The notes below the pieces were generated by a model, which saw only the letters and a list, made by a program, of their open reading frames with translations, had not been told where the DNA came from and made no database searches. A DNA stretch of 33,586 nt, from positions 1 to 33,586 of the forward strand of contig JADFZF010000013.1 of NCBI GenBank assembly GCA_015232645.1. The letters are read 5' to 3'. The stretch is from Magnetococcales bacterium. GTDB taxonomy: Bacteria; Pseudomonadota; Magnetococcia; Magnetococcales; UBA8363. Position 1 is the first letter of the stretch, and each line of letters begins with the position of its first letter. Positions 23,524 through 32,607 of the stretch are shown piece by piece. The translations under genes were made by a program, and so were the position numbers.

Positions 23524-24864
23524 TTATTTGCCGCCAGATCCTCGGGCATTGCCCGCTCCGGCTACCGATTTTTCCATGGCGTCAAAATCAACCCGGTACC
23601 GGGAAGCACTCTCTGGAGGTTTGATGAAAATGGCCTGAAACGGGGTCTCCTGACCGGGAGAAAAGCGCTCCACCTTCACCTTCCTGGTATCCCCCTGCAA
23701 ACCGACCATGGTACGCAGCGAATCCTCGGTACTGTCGTCCAACAGTTTATCGTCCACCACCCGTCCGGGGATCACCGAACTTGCGAGCAATTCCTTGTTG
23801 TCCTTGTCTAGAACCGCCACGCGAACCTTGGGGACGTTCTGGGTCATTTTATCGATATTGCTCAATCGTCCCTGCACCACCAAAACCGTACCGAAGGGAT
23901 GCTTGCGCCACTCCCCTCCCAATTGAGTCAAGCGGAATGGGCTGTTGAGGTCGTACCACTTGAACTCCCACCAGTCGGTCGGAACCAACACCCCCGCTCC
24001 CAGGGACAGGCTCAGCAACAACGCCGCACTCCAACCCCATTGGGCCGCCGGCAAGGATAACGCCCATCCTGCCCGTTTTTCCTCTTCCTCCCCCCCTTCC
24101 TCCCCCGACGATGGAGAATCGCTTTCAGTCACCATGACCCGATCGGACTCCTTCCGAACTTCTTCATAGGGTTCCTCCTGAAATACAACCTCAGGAACCT
24201 TTTCTTCCTGTGATCCGGCCTGAAAAACTTCTTCTTCCAGGGGGTCCTCTTCGAAAGGTTCTTCTTCAACAGGTTCCTCTTCCGATCCTTCCGCCTCCGG
24301 AGCCTCCTCTTCCAAGGCTTCTTGCGGAAAAACCTCCTCATTCTGAACCTCTTCCGGGGAACCCTCCTCTTTGAGCGACGCCTCTTCCTGCGTCATCTCC
24401 GGAGTTACTCCTTCCTGGACCAGGGCTTCATCCTGAAGAGATTCCATGAGGGCATCGATTTCATCGATCTGAACCTCATCGATGGCGACTTCCTCGCCGT
24501 CCGATGGCAATAGCGCTTCGGAGGCTTCATCGGCCACCCCATCGGCTGGCGGCAGCTGGCCGGATGATGACCCGTTGACCCTTTCCGTCAGGCTGGGTGA
24601 CAAAACCGTTTCGGTATCGTCGTCACCAGAAAAATCATCCTGATCCGCTTCTGAAATAACCTCGTCTTCCCCGGCACCGACATCCGCGTCTTCGGACAGC
24701 GACGGTTCGGTTTCCGTCTCCTGCTTTTCCTCCACCTCCGTGGACGGGGGCTTCTGAAAAAAAACCTCCTTGCAATTCGAACACTTGAGCTTCCGTCCAG
24801 ACGGTAGCAGCATCTCCGCGTCCACATCGAAACGGGTACTGCAATTGGTGCATTGAACGATCAC
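23524..24864 (-). CDS. Zinc-ribbon (MJ0042) and DUF3426 membrane protein
   Basis: This 446-residue protein starts with an MJ0042-type zinc ribbon: Cys 5, 8, 28 and 31 in VQCTNCSTRF and LKCSNCKEVF. A very long acidic Glu-rich linker (about residues 40-260) follows, then one membrane helix (SAALLLSLSLGAGVLV) and a periplasmic DUF3426 domain (FGTVLVVQGRLSNIDK). The family function is unknown; it often neighbours ftsEX in alphaproteobacteria, as here. The linker is repeated in style (EEEPFEEDPLEEEVF) and much longer than needed. A GTG at 24864 is chosen because the zinc ribbon begins at once and GGGAG lies upstream. The longer ATG frame from 24969 adds 35 unlike residues. It is divergent from ftsE. 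Confidence 0.85.
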   Translation of the reverse strand: MIVQCTNCSTRFDVDAEMLLPSGRKLKCSNCKEVFFQKPPSTEVEEKQETETEPSLSEDADVGAGEDEVISEADQDDFSGDDDTETVLSPSLTERVNGSSSGQLPPADGVADEASEALLPSDGEEVAIDEVQIDEIDALMESLQDEALVQEGVTPEMTQEEASLKEEGSPEEVQNEEVFPQEALEEEAPEAEGSEEEPVEEEPFEEDPLEEEVFQAGSQEEKVPEVVFQEEPYEEVRKESDRVMVTESDSPSSGEEGGEEEEKRAGWALSLPAAQWGWSAALLLSLSLGAGVLVPTDWWEFKWYDLNSPFRLTQLGGEWRKHPFGTVLVVQGRLSNIDKMTQNVPKVRVAVLDKDNKELLASSVIPGRVVDDKLLDDSTEDSLRTMVGLQGDTRKVKVERFSPGQETPFQAIFIKPPESASRYRVDFDAMEKSVAGAGNARGSGGK

Positions 24865-25127
24865 CCTGGTCTTACTCCCTCGATCGAAGCTTGTTAAAAA
24901 CCCTTCAGCTCCAACATCCTGAACCTGGTCACGACCACCAAAAAAAATACCATGCAACTTCAGGACCACCTATAAACAAAATAAATATTGGCCCTTTTTC
25001 TCCCCGCATCGGTATTGTCGAGGCCACTTGTCAAGAGGCTCAGGCTACGTTAATTTATCTCCGGCATAGCCCCTGTGAAAAGGGACAACCGCCATCATCC
25101 CTTTCGCTTCCTGCCCACTGTGCATCC

Positions 25128-25802
25128 ATGGTCCGTTTTCTGAATGTCAGCATGCGCTATCCGACCGGTCATGAGGCACTGAAGGATGTCTCCTTCCACC
25201 TGCGTCCCGGATCATTCCACTTTCTGACCGGCCCATCGGGTGCCGGTAAAACTTCAATCCTGAAACTGATCTACCGCGCTGAATCGGCCTCCGAAGGGGC
25301 GGTGCTGGTCCAGGGACGCAACGTGGAACAAATGACTCCTGCACAACTCCCCTCCCTGCGCCGAAGTATCGGCGTCATCTTTCAGGACTACAAACTGCTT
25401 TATGATCGCTCCGTGTTCGATAACGTCGCCCTGGCCATGGAAGTGGCGGGCCACAATCCCGAACGCATCCCCGGCCAAGTGAGCCGAACTCTGGAATCGG
25501 TCGGCCTCACGGAACGAATGTATCACAATCCCATCGCCTTGTCCGGCGGCGAACAACAACGAGTCGCCATCGCCCGCGCCACCGTCAACCGTCCACCGCT
25601 GGTCATCGCCGATGAACCCACCGGCAACCTCGACCGGGAAATGGGTCGAAAAATCATGACATTATTTCATAACCTCCACCAGCAGGGAATCACCGTCCTC
25701 CTGGCGACTCACGATCTGGATCTGGCTGCGGAACTGGCCCACCCACAAATTTCCATGGTCGATGGCATCCTGACCAGCGTCCCGACATCGGCGCAACCAT
25801 GA
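25128..25802 (+). CDS. ftsE: Cell division ATP-binding protein FtsE
   Basis: FtsE is the ATPase of the FtsEX complex, which couples divisome assembly to periplasmic wall hydrolysis. The 224-residue protein has [15 protein letters not shown], Walker [10 protein letters not shown], the Q-loop in [10 protein letters not shown], the ABC signature [14 protein letters not shown], Walker [13 protein letters not shown] and the switch His in LLATHD. The start at [12 protein letters not shown] matches the family; the frame is open for 79 codons upstream with no similarity. No clear ribosome site precedes it. TTGTCA at 25028 with a weak TAATTT 17 bases later is a possible promoter. ftsX follows after 43 bases. 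Confidence 0.97.
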   Translation: MVRFLNVSMRYPTGHEALKDVSFHLRPGSFHFLTGPSGAGKTSILKLIYRAESASEGAVLVQGRNVEQMTPAQLPSLRRSIGVIFQDYKLLYDRSVFDNVALAMEVAGHNPERIPGQVSRTLESVGLTERMYHNPIALSGGEQQRVAIARATVNRPPLVIADEPTGNLDREMGRKIMTLFHNLHQQGITVLLATHDLDLAAELAHPQISMVDGILTSVPTSAQP

Positions 25803-25845
25803 CCATCCCCCCCCGTTCGTTCCCACGCCAACCTCGGAACCAGCC

Positions 25846-26892
25846 ATGACCTCGGACAATCCCCCCACACAACGCCGGGACTCCAAAATCAGACTGGGCG
25901 AAAAATTGGAACGGTTCCTGGCCCACCACAAACTCAACCACTCGGGGAATGTCCGCAAGGGACGCCCGGGTCAACCCAGGTTGATCGACCATTCTTCCTA
26001 TATCAACAACTTTCACTTCCGATCCATCGCTCGCGCCTGGCGCCGCTTTCGCGGCGGCTCCCTGTCCCATTGGGCCGCGACCATCGTCATCGCCCTCTCC
26101 CTCACCATTCACGGCAGTTTCATCCTCTTCCTGACCAACGCCGATACCGCCATCCAAACCTGGAAGGGCGATAACCTGGTCACCGTTTTCCTGAAAAAAT
26201 CGGCCCCCGTCACCCAATTGACACAAATCCGCAGCCAGTTGGCCGATCAACCACTGATCCAGGGACTGACCATCGTCTCCCCCGATGATGCCATGGTGCG
26301 GATGCGCCGCATGCTCGGCTCCGAATCGGCTCTCCTCAACGACCTGGATGACAATCCCCTCCCCTACTCCATCGAATTCCACCACCTGGGCGATTCGCTG
26401 GACCAAACCGCCCATCTCGCCCGCGAAATCGGCTCCTGGCCCGGTGTCGAAACCGTCGCCTATGACCACGAATGGGCCAAAAAACTCGCCGCCACATTCC
26501 AGTTCATCCGTACCATCGGCCTGGCATTGCTCGGCCTGCTCCTCAGCGCCGTGGCCCTGATCATCGCCAACACCATCAAACTTACCATCATCGCCCGCCG
26601 CGATGAAATTGAAATCATGCGCTTCATGGGAGCCACCCACCTGTTCATCAAAGCGCCATTCATCTACGAAGGAATCATCCAAGGCCTGTTGGGAGCCTTG
26701 GGGGCCATCGCCCTGGTCCTGGCCCTCTTCGAAGGGACCAGCCACGCCGCTACCGAACTGAGCACCGCCTTCGGCATGCATCTCGAACTCTCCTTCCTCT
26801 CGGGGCCGCAATTGCTCCTGATCCTGCTCCTGGGAATCGGCCTCGGATTGGCCGGAGCCCTCATTTCCCTGTCGCGCTTCCTGGAAGTCTGA
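25846..26892 (+). CDS. ftsX: Cell division protein FtsX
   Basis: FtsX is the four-helix membrane partner of FtsE. Its large periplasmic loop contacts an EnvC-type activator in E. coli. The 348-residue protein has a cytoplasmic basic N-terminus of about 75 residues (longer than many), helix 1 (ATIVIALSLTIHGSFILFL) and a periplasmic domain of about 130 residues (LVTVFLKKSAPVTQLTQI). Three C-terminal helices follow, with the FtsX-core EIEIMRFMGATHLFIKAPF. The start is the ATG at 25846; an ATG overlapping the ftsE stop is out of frame and closes quickly. An EnvC-like gene lies about 6 kb away in this window. Confidence 0.95.
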   Translation: MTSDNPPTQRRDSKIRLGEKLERFLAHHKLNHSGNVRKGRPGQPRLIDHSSYINNFHFRSIARAWRRFRGGSLSHWAATIVIALSLTIHGSFILFLTNADTAIQTWKGDNLVTVFLKKSAPVTQLTQIRSQLADQPLIQGLTIVSPDDAMVRMRRMLGSESALLNDLDDNPLPYSIEFHHLGDSLDQTAHLAREIGSWPGVETVAYDHEWAKKLAATFQFIRTIGLALLGLLLSAVALIIANTIKLTIIARRDEIEIMRFMGATHLFIKAPFIYEGIIQGLLGALGAIALVLALFEGTSHAATELSTAFGMHLELSFLSGPQLLLILLLGIGLGLAGALISLSRFLEV

Positions 26893-27246
26893 TAAACTTC
26901 GCAACCAAAAGCATCGACAGGGGCTCATCGACCTTGCTCCCCGCGGCCACAATCAACCCCCTGGGGAAGGAATGGCGGCGGGCGAAATTCAACGGTTTCC
27001 ACCGCTCTTTGACCCCCGACCGCACCAGCACTCCCTCGGGGCGTCCGTCTCCCCCCCAGGAGGCCTGCAACTTGCGATGCACCGCCATCACCCCAACTCG
27101 GGGCATCCCGGAGAATGGGAAGACGGTGGGATGGAAAAGAATGACCTTGGTGGCTTCACCCCACCCCCCCACCGGGATGGGGCCAACCCCTCCTCGGACC
27201 CATCCCATGAATGAACGACAACGATACCTCATCCAAGGAAAATTTC
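26893..27246. other. Gap between ftsX and gcvH
   Basis: I see no supported gene or terminator in these 354 bases. The plus strand is C-rich with runs of C up to seven. A minus-strand frame (26861-27232) reads without stops but has no ribosome site and overlaps the ftsX end, so it is not called. Confidence 0.35.
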
Positions 27247-27648
27247 ATGGCCACCAACAACGAAATCCCTGACAACCTGCACTACACCCCCGACCACGAA
27301 TGGGCCCGCCTGGAAAACGATGGCACCCTCACCGTCGGCATCACTGCCTTTGCCGCCAGCCAGTTGGGCGATGTCGTCTTCGTTGAACTCCCACCCCAAG
27401 GGACCCGCGTCGCCGCCAAACAACCCTTTGGCGTCGTCGAATCGGTCAAATCGGTCTCCGATCTCTTCGCCCCGGTCTCCGGTCAGGTCACCGCCATCAA
27501 TGCCTCTCTGCAAGACTCCCCTGAACAAGTCAATGCCGATCCCTATGGCCAAGGATGGATGATCCGCATCCACCCCGATGACCCCCAGGCTGGCAATGCG
27601 CTTCTGACTGCTCAAGCCTACGGCGCCCTGCTCAAGGAACACCATTAA
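27247..27648 (+). CDS. gcvH: Glycine cleavage system H protein
   Basis: GcvH carries the aminomethyl group between GcvP, GcvT and Lpd on a lipoyl arm. The 133-residue protein has LHYTPDHEWAR at the N-terminus, GITAFAASQLGDVVFVELP, and the lipoylation site with Lys 68 in GVVESVKSVSDLFAP. NADPYGQGWMIRI follows near the end. The length is normal. The start is the ATG at 27247, where AAGGAAAATTTC gives a good ribosome site; the frame opens 12 codons earlier. No gcvT or gcvP is in the window, so the other subunits must be elsewhere. Its stop codon overlaps that of the siroheme gene on the other strand (TTAA at 27645-27648). Confidence 0.97.
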   Translation: MATNNEIPDNLHYTPDHEWARLENDGTLTVGITAFAASQLGDVVFVELPPQGTRVAAKQPFGVVESVKSVSDLFAPVSGQVTAINASLQDSPEQVNADPYGQGWMIRIHPDDPQAGNALLTAQAYGALLKEHH

Positions 27649-28310
27649 TCCCCTGGTGGCGGCCCTTTTTTTCCGCTTGCCGCATCAAGTCGCTCCATGA
27701 ACCATATTTTTGCATCGCCATGGTCGTAACGCCGCTCTCTTTCCGCCAACAGAGCGGTGTTACGCCAAAAATGCCGTCGCTCCGACACATCGGCCAAGCG
27801 GCGAACCACCTCCGCACGCATGGCGCCGAACACCTCCACCAACCCCTGCCAACCCGGTTCCAACCAGTGTTCGATGCGCTCCTTGAGCAGGCGCGACAAC
27901 GCCGGCGATGCGCCCTGGGTCCCCACCGCCACCGTCAACGCCCCGCGTCGCACCACCGCTGGTACCAGAAAGCCGGAAACCTCGGGATCATCGGCGGAAT
28001 TGCACCAGATTCCCCGTTCCCGACAATACGCCGCGATCTGCCGGTTGCGTTGCGCCGCTCCCGTGGCCGCAAAAACCAATGCAGGCCTCACCTCCCGGTC
28101 CAACTCCCGCTCGTCGAACTCCCCGGCGCAGACCTGCAATCGCCCCTCAGCCTGCCACTGACAGATATCCGCATGAAATTCGGGCGCCATGACCATCACC
28201 TGGGCCCCGGTTTCCAGCAACCCCCGTATCTTGCGCGTCGCCACCACCCCACCACCGGCCACCCAGACCAATCGCCCGGTCAAATTCAATTCCGCCATAT
28301 AATAATGCAT
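27645..28310 (-). CDS. Precorrin-2 dehydrogenase / sirohydrochlorin ferrochelatase
   Basis: This is a Met8p/CysG N-terminal-type enzyme that makes siroheme from precorrin-2 by NAD-dependent oxidation and iron insertion. The 221-residue protein has LVWVAGGGVVATRKIRGLL for NAD binding. ALVFAATGAAQRNRQIA and CNSADDPEVSGFLVPAVVRR carry the conserved active-site region, and GTQGASPALSRLLKERIE follows. The methyltransferase half of full CysG is absent, as in many bacteria. It starts at 28310 with GGAGACGGGG upstream. It is divergent from uvrA with only 32 bases between the start codons and tail-to-tail with gcvH. Confidence 0.9.
   Translation of the reverse strand: MHYYMAELNLTGRLVWVAGGGVVATRKIRGLLETGAQVMVMAPEFHADICQWQAEGRLQVCAGEFDERELDREVRPALVFAATGAAQRNRQIAAYCRERGIWCNSADDPEVSGFLVPAVVRRGALTVAVGTQGASPALSRLLKERIEHWLEPGWQGLVEVFGAMRAEVVRRLADVSERRHFWRNTALLAERERRYDHGDAKIWFMERLDAASGKKGPPPGD
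28298..28303 (+). promoter_or_regulatory. Possible -10 element for uvrA
   Basis: A perfect TATAAT lies about 40 bases before the uvrA start, inside the first codons of the divergent siroheme gene. No good -35 is seen at 17 bases (CCCGGT), and no LexA-like box is visible, so the call is weak. Confidence 0.25.
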
Positions 28311-28342
28311 GATACCCCGTCTCCCCTGGAGCCCATGGACCC

Positions 28343-31222
28343 ATGACTACCACCCACGACAAAATCATCATCCGCGGCGCCCGCGAACACAACCTGAAAA
28401 ATGTCGATCTGGAACTTCCCAGAAATGCACTGACGGTGATCACCGGAGTCTCGGGCTCGGGCAAATCCTCCCTGGCGTTCGATACCCTCGCCGCCGAAGG
28501 GCAACGCCGCTACGTCGAATCCCTGTCCGCCTATGCCCGACAATTCCTTTCGCTCCAGGGCAAACCCGACGTCGATGCCATCGACGGCCTGTCCCCATCC
28601 ATCTCCATCGAACAAAAAAGCACCAGCAAAAACCCCCGTTCCACCGTTGGAACGGTGACCGAAATCCACGATTATCTGCGGTTGCTTTTCGCCCGCGTTG
28701 GCAAACCCCACTGCCATGCCTGCGGCAAGGCTATCGATAGCCAAACCGTCAGCCAAATGGTCGATACCCTCATGACCCTGCCGGAAAACTCGCGAATCCT
28801 GGTGATGGCTCCCATCGCCATGGGCCGCAAGGGTGAGTTCAAAAAGGAAATGGCGGCTCTGGTCCGTCATGGCTTCACCCGAGTCGTCATCGACGGTCAA
28901 ACCATGGATGTGGAAGAGGCCACGGATCTCAACAAAAAAGTCAAACACACCATTGCCGCCCTGGTGGACCGCATCGTCATCAAACCCGGCATCGAACATC
29001 GCCTCGCCGATTCTCTCGAAACCACTCTGGCCTTGCCTCAAACCCTGGCACTCAAATCGGTCCCCGGGGGGATCGCCCACATTCAAATCCTCAGCGACCC
29101 GCCCACCGACATGCTGTTCTCCGAACGCCATGCCTGTCCCGACTGTGGCATCTCCTACCCCGAAATCGAACCCCGTCTATTTTCCTTCAACAACCCGTTT
29201 GGTGCCTGTCCCCATTGTACCGGTCTCGGAACCCGGGAGTTCTTCGACCCCGACCTGGTGGTGCCCAATCCCAAGCTGGCCATCGATCAGGGGGCCATCG
29301 CTCCATGGTCCAAACCCACCGCCCACATGGCCCGACAAAGCCTCCTGGCCGTCGCCACCCACTTCGATATCGATATCCACACCCCATGGGAACAATTATC
29401 CCCTGAACACCAGGCCATCATCCTCGACGGCGTCGAAAACGATCCGATCCGTTTTCGCTTTCGCGGTCCGCGGGGCAGCTTTTCCACCACCAAACCCTGG
29501 GAAGGGGTATTGAAGAACCTCGAACGGCGCTATCTGGAAACCGAATCGGACGACATGCGCGAAGAGCTTGCTGCCTATCGTAACGCCTCTCCGTGTCCCG
29601 GATGCCATGGCAAACGACTTCGTGTCGAAGCCCTTTCGGTACGAACCGGCGGTCACAATATCGCCGAATTGTCGGCCCTGCCATTGGACCACGCCTTGAA
29701 CCTCCTGACCTCTCTCCCCCTGACCCAGCGGGAGGCCACCATTGCCCACCGCATACTCAAGGAAATTACCGAACGTCTGCACTTCCTCATCGCCGTCGGC
29801 CTGGACTACCTGACCCTGGATCGGGCGGCCGCCACCCTTTCGGGCGGCGAAAGTCAACGGATCCGCCTAGCCAATCAGATCGGCTCCGGATTGACCGGGG
29901 TGCTCTACATCCTGGATGAACCCAGTATCGGTCTGCATCAACGCGATAATCAACGATTGCTCAATACCTTACTCCGCCTGCGCGATCTGGGGAATACCGT
30001 CGTGGTCGTGGAACACGATGAAGAGGCCATTCGCGCCGCCGACCATGTCATCGACATGGGACCTGGCGCTGGCGAGCACGGCGGATCGGTAGTGGCGCAG
30101 GGATCTCCGGCGGCCATTCTGGCCAATGGCAACTCCCTGACCGGTCGTTACCTCTCGGGGAACCTCACCATTCCCCTCCCCCCCTCCCGCCGCCCGGTCG
30201 ATCCAAAACGGATGCTGGCCCTCAACCTGGTCCACACCCACAACCTTCAAGGCATTTCCGCCCAGATCCCCGTGGCTTTGTTCACCTGTGTCACCGGCGT
30301 CTCCGGTTCAGGCAAGTCGAGTTTGATTCTGGATACCCTCTACCCGGCCTTGCAACAAAAACTGCACGGCACCCAGCTCACCGGGGGCGAATTTGCCTCC
30401 ATCGATGGACTGGAATTTTTCGACAAAGTGATCCACATCGACCAATCCCCCATCGGACGAACCCCCCGTTCCAATCCCGCCACCTATGTTGGTTTGTTCA
30501 CCCCCATCCGCGAGCTGTTTGCCCAGGTCCCCGAGGCCCGCGCCCGCGGCTACAAATCGGGACGCTTCAGTTTCAACGTCAAGGGGGGACGCTGTGAAGC
30601 CTGTACCGGTGAAGGATTGGTGAAAATCGCCATGCATTTCCTCCCCGATATCTTCGTCGAGTGTGACGTCTGCCAAGGCAGCCGTTACAATCGGGAAACC
30701 CTAGAAGTCCTCTTCAAAGGCCATTCCATCACCGGTGTCCTCAACATGACGGTCGAAGAAGCGGTTGCTTTTTTCAAAGCGGTCCCCTCGGTTCAACAAA
30801 AACTGATCACCCTCATGGACGTCGGTTTGTCCTACATCCGCCTGGGGCAGGCGGCAACCACGCTGTCGGGCGGCGAGGCCCAAAGAGTCAAAATCGCCAA
30901 GGAACTGGCCAAACGGGCCACCGGGAAAACCCTATACATCCTCGATGAACCCACCACCGGCCTGCATTTTGACGACATTCGCAAACTTTTGGAAGTCCTG
31001 GATCGCCTGGTGGTGGCGGGAAACACTGTCGTCGTCATCGAGCACAACCTCGATGTCATCAAAACCGCCGACTGGATCATCGACCTGGGGCCGGAAGGGG
31101 GCAGCCGTGGCGGACGGATCGTCATGTCGGGGACCCCTGAGCAGTGTGCCAAAGATCCCGATTCCTGGACCGGTCGTTTCCTCAAACCGGTCCTGGCCGG
31201 CCACCAAACTCCCCTCGACTAA
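28343..31222 (+). CDS. uvrA: Excinuclease ABC subunit A
   Basis: UvrA is the damage-sensing ATPase of nucleotide excision repair and loads UvrB. The 959-residue protein has two ABC modules. The first has Walker [10 protein letters not shown], signature [14 protein letters not shown] and Walker [13 protein letters not shown]. The second has [24 protein letters not shown] and [12 protein letters not shown]. The zinc modules read [10 protein letters not shown] with CPHCTGLG, and CEACTGEG with [27 protein letters not shown] is the UvrB-interacting region. The length is normal and the gene is intact. A diverged copy of its last 240 bases lies 1.3 kb downstream (32257-32503). Confidence 0.98.
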   Translation: MTTTHDKIIIRGAREHNLKNVDLELPRNALTVITGVSGSGKSSLAFDTLAAEGQRRYVESLSAYARQFLSLQGKPDVDAIDGLSPSISIEQKSTSKNPRSTVGTVTEIHDYLRLLFARVGKPHCHACGKAIDSQTVSQMVDTLMTLPENSRILVMAPIAMGRKGEFKKEMAALVRHGFTRVVIDGQTMDVEEATDLNKKVKHTIAALVDRIVIKPGIEHRLADSLETTLALPQTLALKSVPGGIAHIQILSDPPTDMLFSERHACPDCGISYPEIEPRLFSFNNPFGACPHCTGLGTREFFDPDLVVPNPKLAIDQGAIAPWSKPTAHMARQSLLAVATHFDIDIHTPWEQLSPEHQAIILDGVENDPIRFRFRGPRGSFSTTKPWEGVLKNLERRYLETESDDMREELAAYRNASPCPGCHGKRLRVEALSVRTGGHNIAELSALPLDHALNLLTSLPLTQREATIAHRILKEITERLHFLIAVGLDYLTLDRAAATLSGGESQRIRLANQIGSGLTGVLYILDEPSIGLHQRDNQRLLNTLLRLRDLGNTVVVVEHDEEAIRAADHVIDMGPGAGEHGGSVVAQGSPAAILANGNSLTGRYLSGNLTIPLPPSRRPVDPKRMLALNLVHTHNLQGISAQIPVALFTCVTGVSGSGKSSLILDTLYPALQQKLHGTQLTGGEFASIDGLEFFDKVIHIDQSPIGRTPRSNPATYVGLFTPIRELFAQVPEARARGYKSGRFSFNVKGGRCEACTGEGLVKIAMHFLPDIFVECDVCQGSRYNRETLEVLFKGHSITGVLNMTVEEAVAFFKAVPSVQQKLITLMDVGLSYIRLGQAATTLSGGEAQRVKIAKELAKRATGKTLYILDEPTTGLHFDDIRKLLEVLDRLVVAGNTVVVIEHNLDVIKTADWIIDLGPEGGSRGGRIVMSGTPEQCAKDPDSWTGRFLKPVLAGHQTPLD

Positions 31223-31372
31223 GGCCGTCATCAAAGGTGGCATGGTTCGCCTATCCTTTATCCAGCGCGTTGGGGAAAAAATGACCCGCATCCCTCCCAC
31301 CGCTACTGACAAGATCCACACCTCCAACCCAATGGAAACCAAAGGGGAGAACGAATCAGGATGCCCCTTGTC

Positions 31373-31844
31373 TCACCGCCTGCAGAAAATAGACGTTATG
31401 TTCACAATGCCATCTTGATTGACATGCCCCTTCAAGAGGGTTGAATAGTCTTTCTTGGGCATCAATAATGTGGCTGCAAATTCATGAGCCTCAAACTCCC
31501 GGTCACCGGTACCAAAACGCGCCATGGAGGATGCTGTGTTTTCATCCAACCCATGCCATTCGGTCCAAATTTCATATGTAAAAGAAGATGTCCCCATTCA
31601 TGGGCCAAGGAGAAACGTTTCCGCACTTCGGGATCGCCTCTCTCAAGTCGATCCGGAAAGATTGTCCTTGCTTATGAATAACGGCCTCATCTTCCAAGGG
31701 AGCGGCGGGCAAGCGATTGATGGTGCCACCAAGTTGAGCAATGATTGCTTCAACATCGACCACCCCACCCTCCGTACAAGAGGAGAATTGATGCAAAATT
31801 TCTTCGGCTTTTTGATTGATCTCCTGCCGTCTTTGCGGTGTCAT
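31373..31844 (-). pseudogene. ImmA/IrrE-type metallopeptidase pseudogene
   Basis: Read in three successive frames, the minus strand spells a DUF955 (ImmA/IrrE) protease. Frame 1 gives MTPQRRQEINQKAEEILHQF through QSFRIDLRE. After a shift near 31620, frame 2 gives DPEVRKRFSLAHEWGHLLLH with the zinc motif HEWGH (31588-31602). After a second shift, frame 3 gives GDREFEAHEFAATLLMP with the third metal ligand region. The end is short: after LLMPKKDY only about 27 codons remain. Two frameshifts and a missing tail mean the gene is not functional, unless the frames reflect sequencing errors. ImmA/IrrE proteases cleave regulators and often sit in mobile or toxin-antitoxin loci. Confidence 0.8.
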
Positions 31845-32145
31845 GGTCGTCGCCAGGAGGTATGAAGGGGGATTCGCATCCAACCCGTTCCTCACCCCCC
31901 TCCCTACAACCTTTTATCCAAAGGTTGGAACAATCAACAAACATCACTATCGAATTCATTGGCGACCCGGGAAGTATCCCATCAGGGGTTGAGGTACGGA
32001 GCTGGTGAGGGGTGGGAAGGTTTCACGAATGTGGACGGGTTGGGGGTGATTTCAAGAAATCTTCTCCGCAAGCCCCATCCGGGACCCATCGGCCATCAGA
32101 TGGGCGCGGGTAGACCGCTGGTGGGATAACGGTCAAAACGTGTTG

Positions 32146-32259
32146 TCAAGCCGATTTCCCCAAATGGGCTTGGCGCACCTCCGGATTGGCCAACAATTCC
32201 TGACCTTTGCCCTCCAGACGAATGCGGCCGGAACCCAGGACATAACCACGATCAGCCAT
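32146..32259 (-). pseudogene. livF 3' fragment (branched-chain amino acid ABC ATPase)
   Basis: The last 37 codons read [19 protein letters not shown], then ELLANPEVRQAHLG, then a stop at 32146. This is the typical C-terminus of LivF, the second ATPase of the Liv/HAAT branched-chain amino acid importer. All of the ATPase core upstream is missing: at about 32257 the sequence passes directly into the reverse complement of the uvrA 3' end. It is therefore a broken gene end. Confidence 0.8.
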
Positions 32260-32503
32260 TCGCAAACTTTTGGAGGTCCTGGATCGCCTGGTGGTGGCGG
32301 GAAACACTGCCGTCGTCATCGAACACAACCTCAATGTCGTCAAAACCGCCGACTGGATCACCGACCTGGGGCTGGAAGGGGGGTGTCGAGGGGGACGGAT
32401 CGTGATGGTGGGCACTCCCGAACAGGGTGCCGAAGATCCCGATTCCTGGACTGGTCGTCTCCTCAAACCGATCCTGGCCGGCAACCGACCCGTCCCGGGC
32501 TGA
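32257..32503 (+). pseudogene. Duplicated uvrA 3' fragment
   Basis: Sequence from 32257 onward matches uvrA from 30976 to about 31204. The translation, [20 protein letters not shown] through [16 protein letters not shown], aligns with the UvrA C-terminus with about a dozen amino-acid changes in 75. The frame is intact to a TGA at 32501, but there is no start region, ATP site or signature. It is a decayed partial duplicate or the end of a second, lost uvrA. Confidence 0.85.
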
Positions 32504-32607
32504 GGCCACCGGACCCGATCCGATCAATGATTGCGCATGGGGGCTGGGAATGGGGGCCCCCCCTCCCCGTCCCTCCCATCCCATGAACAGATTCGACGCA
32601 CGGAAAT

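Noticed and set aside
25690-26952. 420-codon minus-strand ORF opposite ftsX
   Set aside because: FtsX and FtsE have clear motifs on the plus strand; the antisense reading is Gly/Asp/Glu-rich, low-complexity and without a family.
26861-27232. Minus-strand ORF of 123 codons between ftsX and gcvH
   Set aside because: Part of it looks protein-like, but it overlaps the ftsX end, has no ribosome site and matches no family I know.
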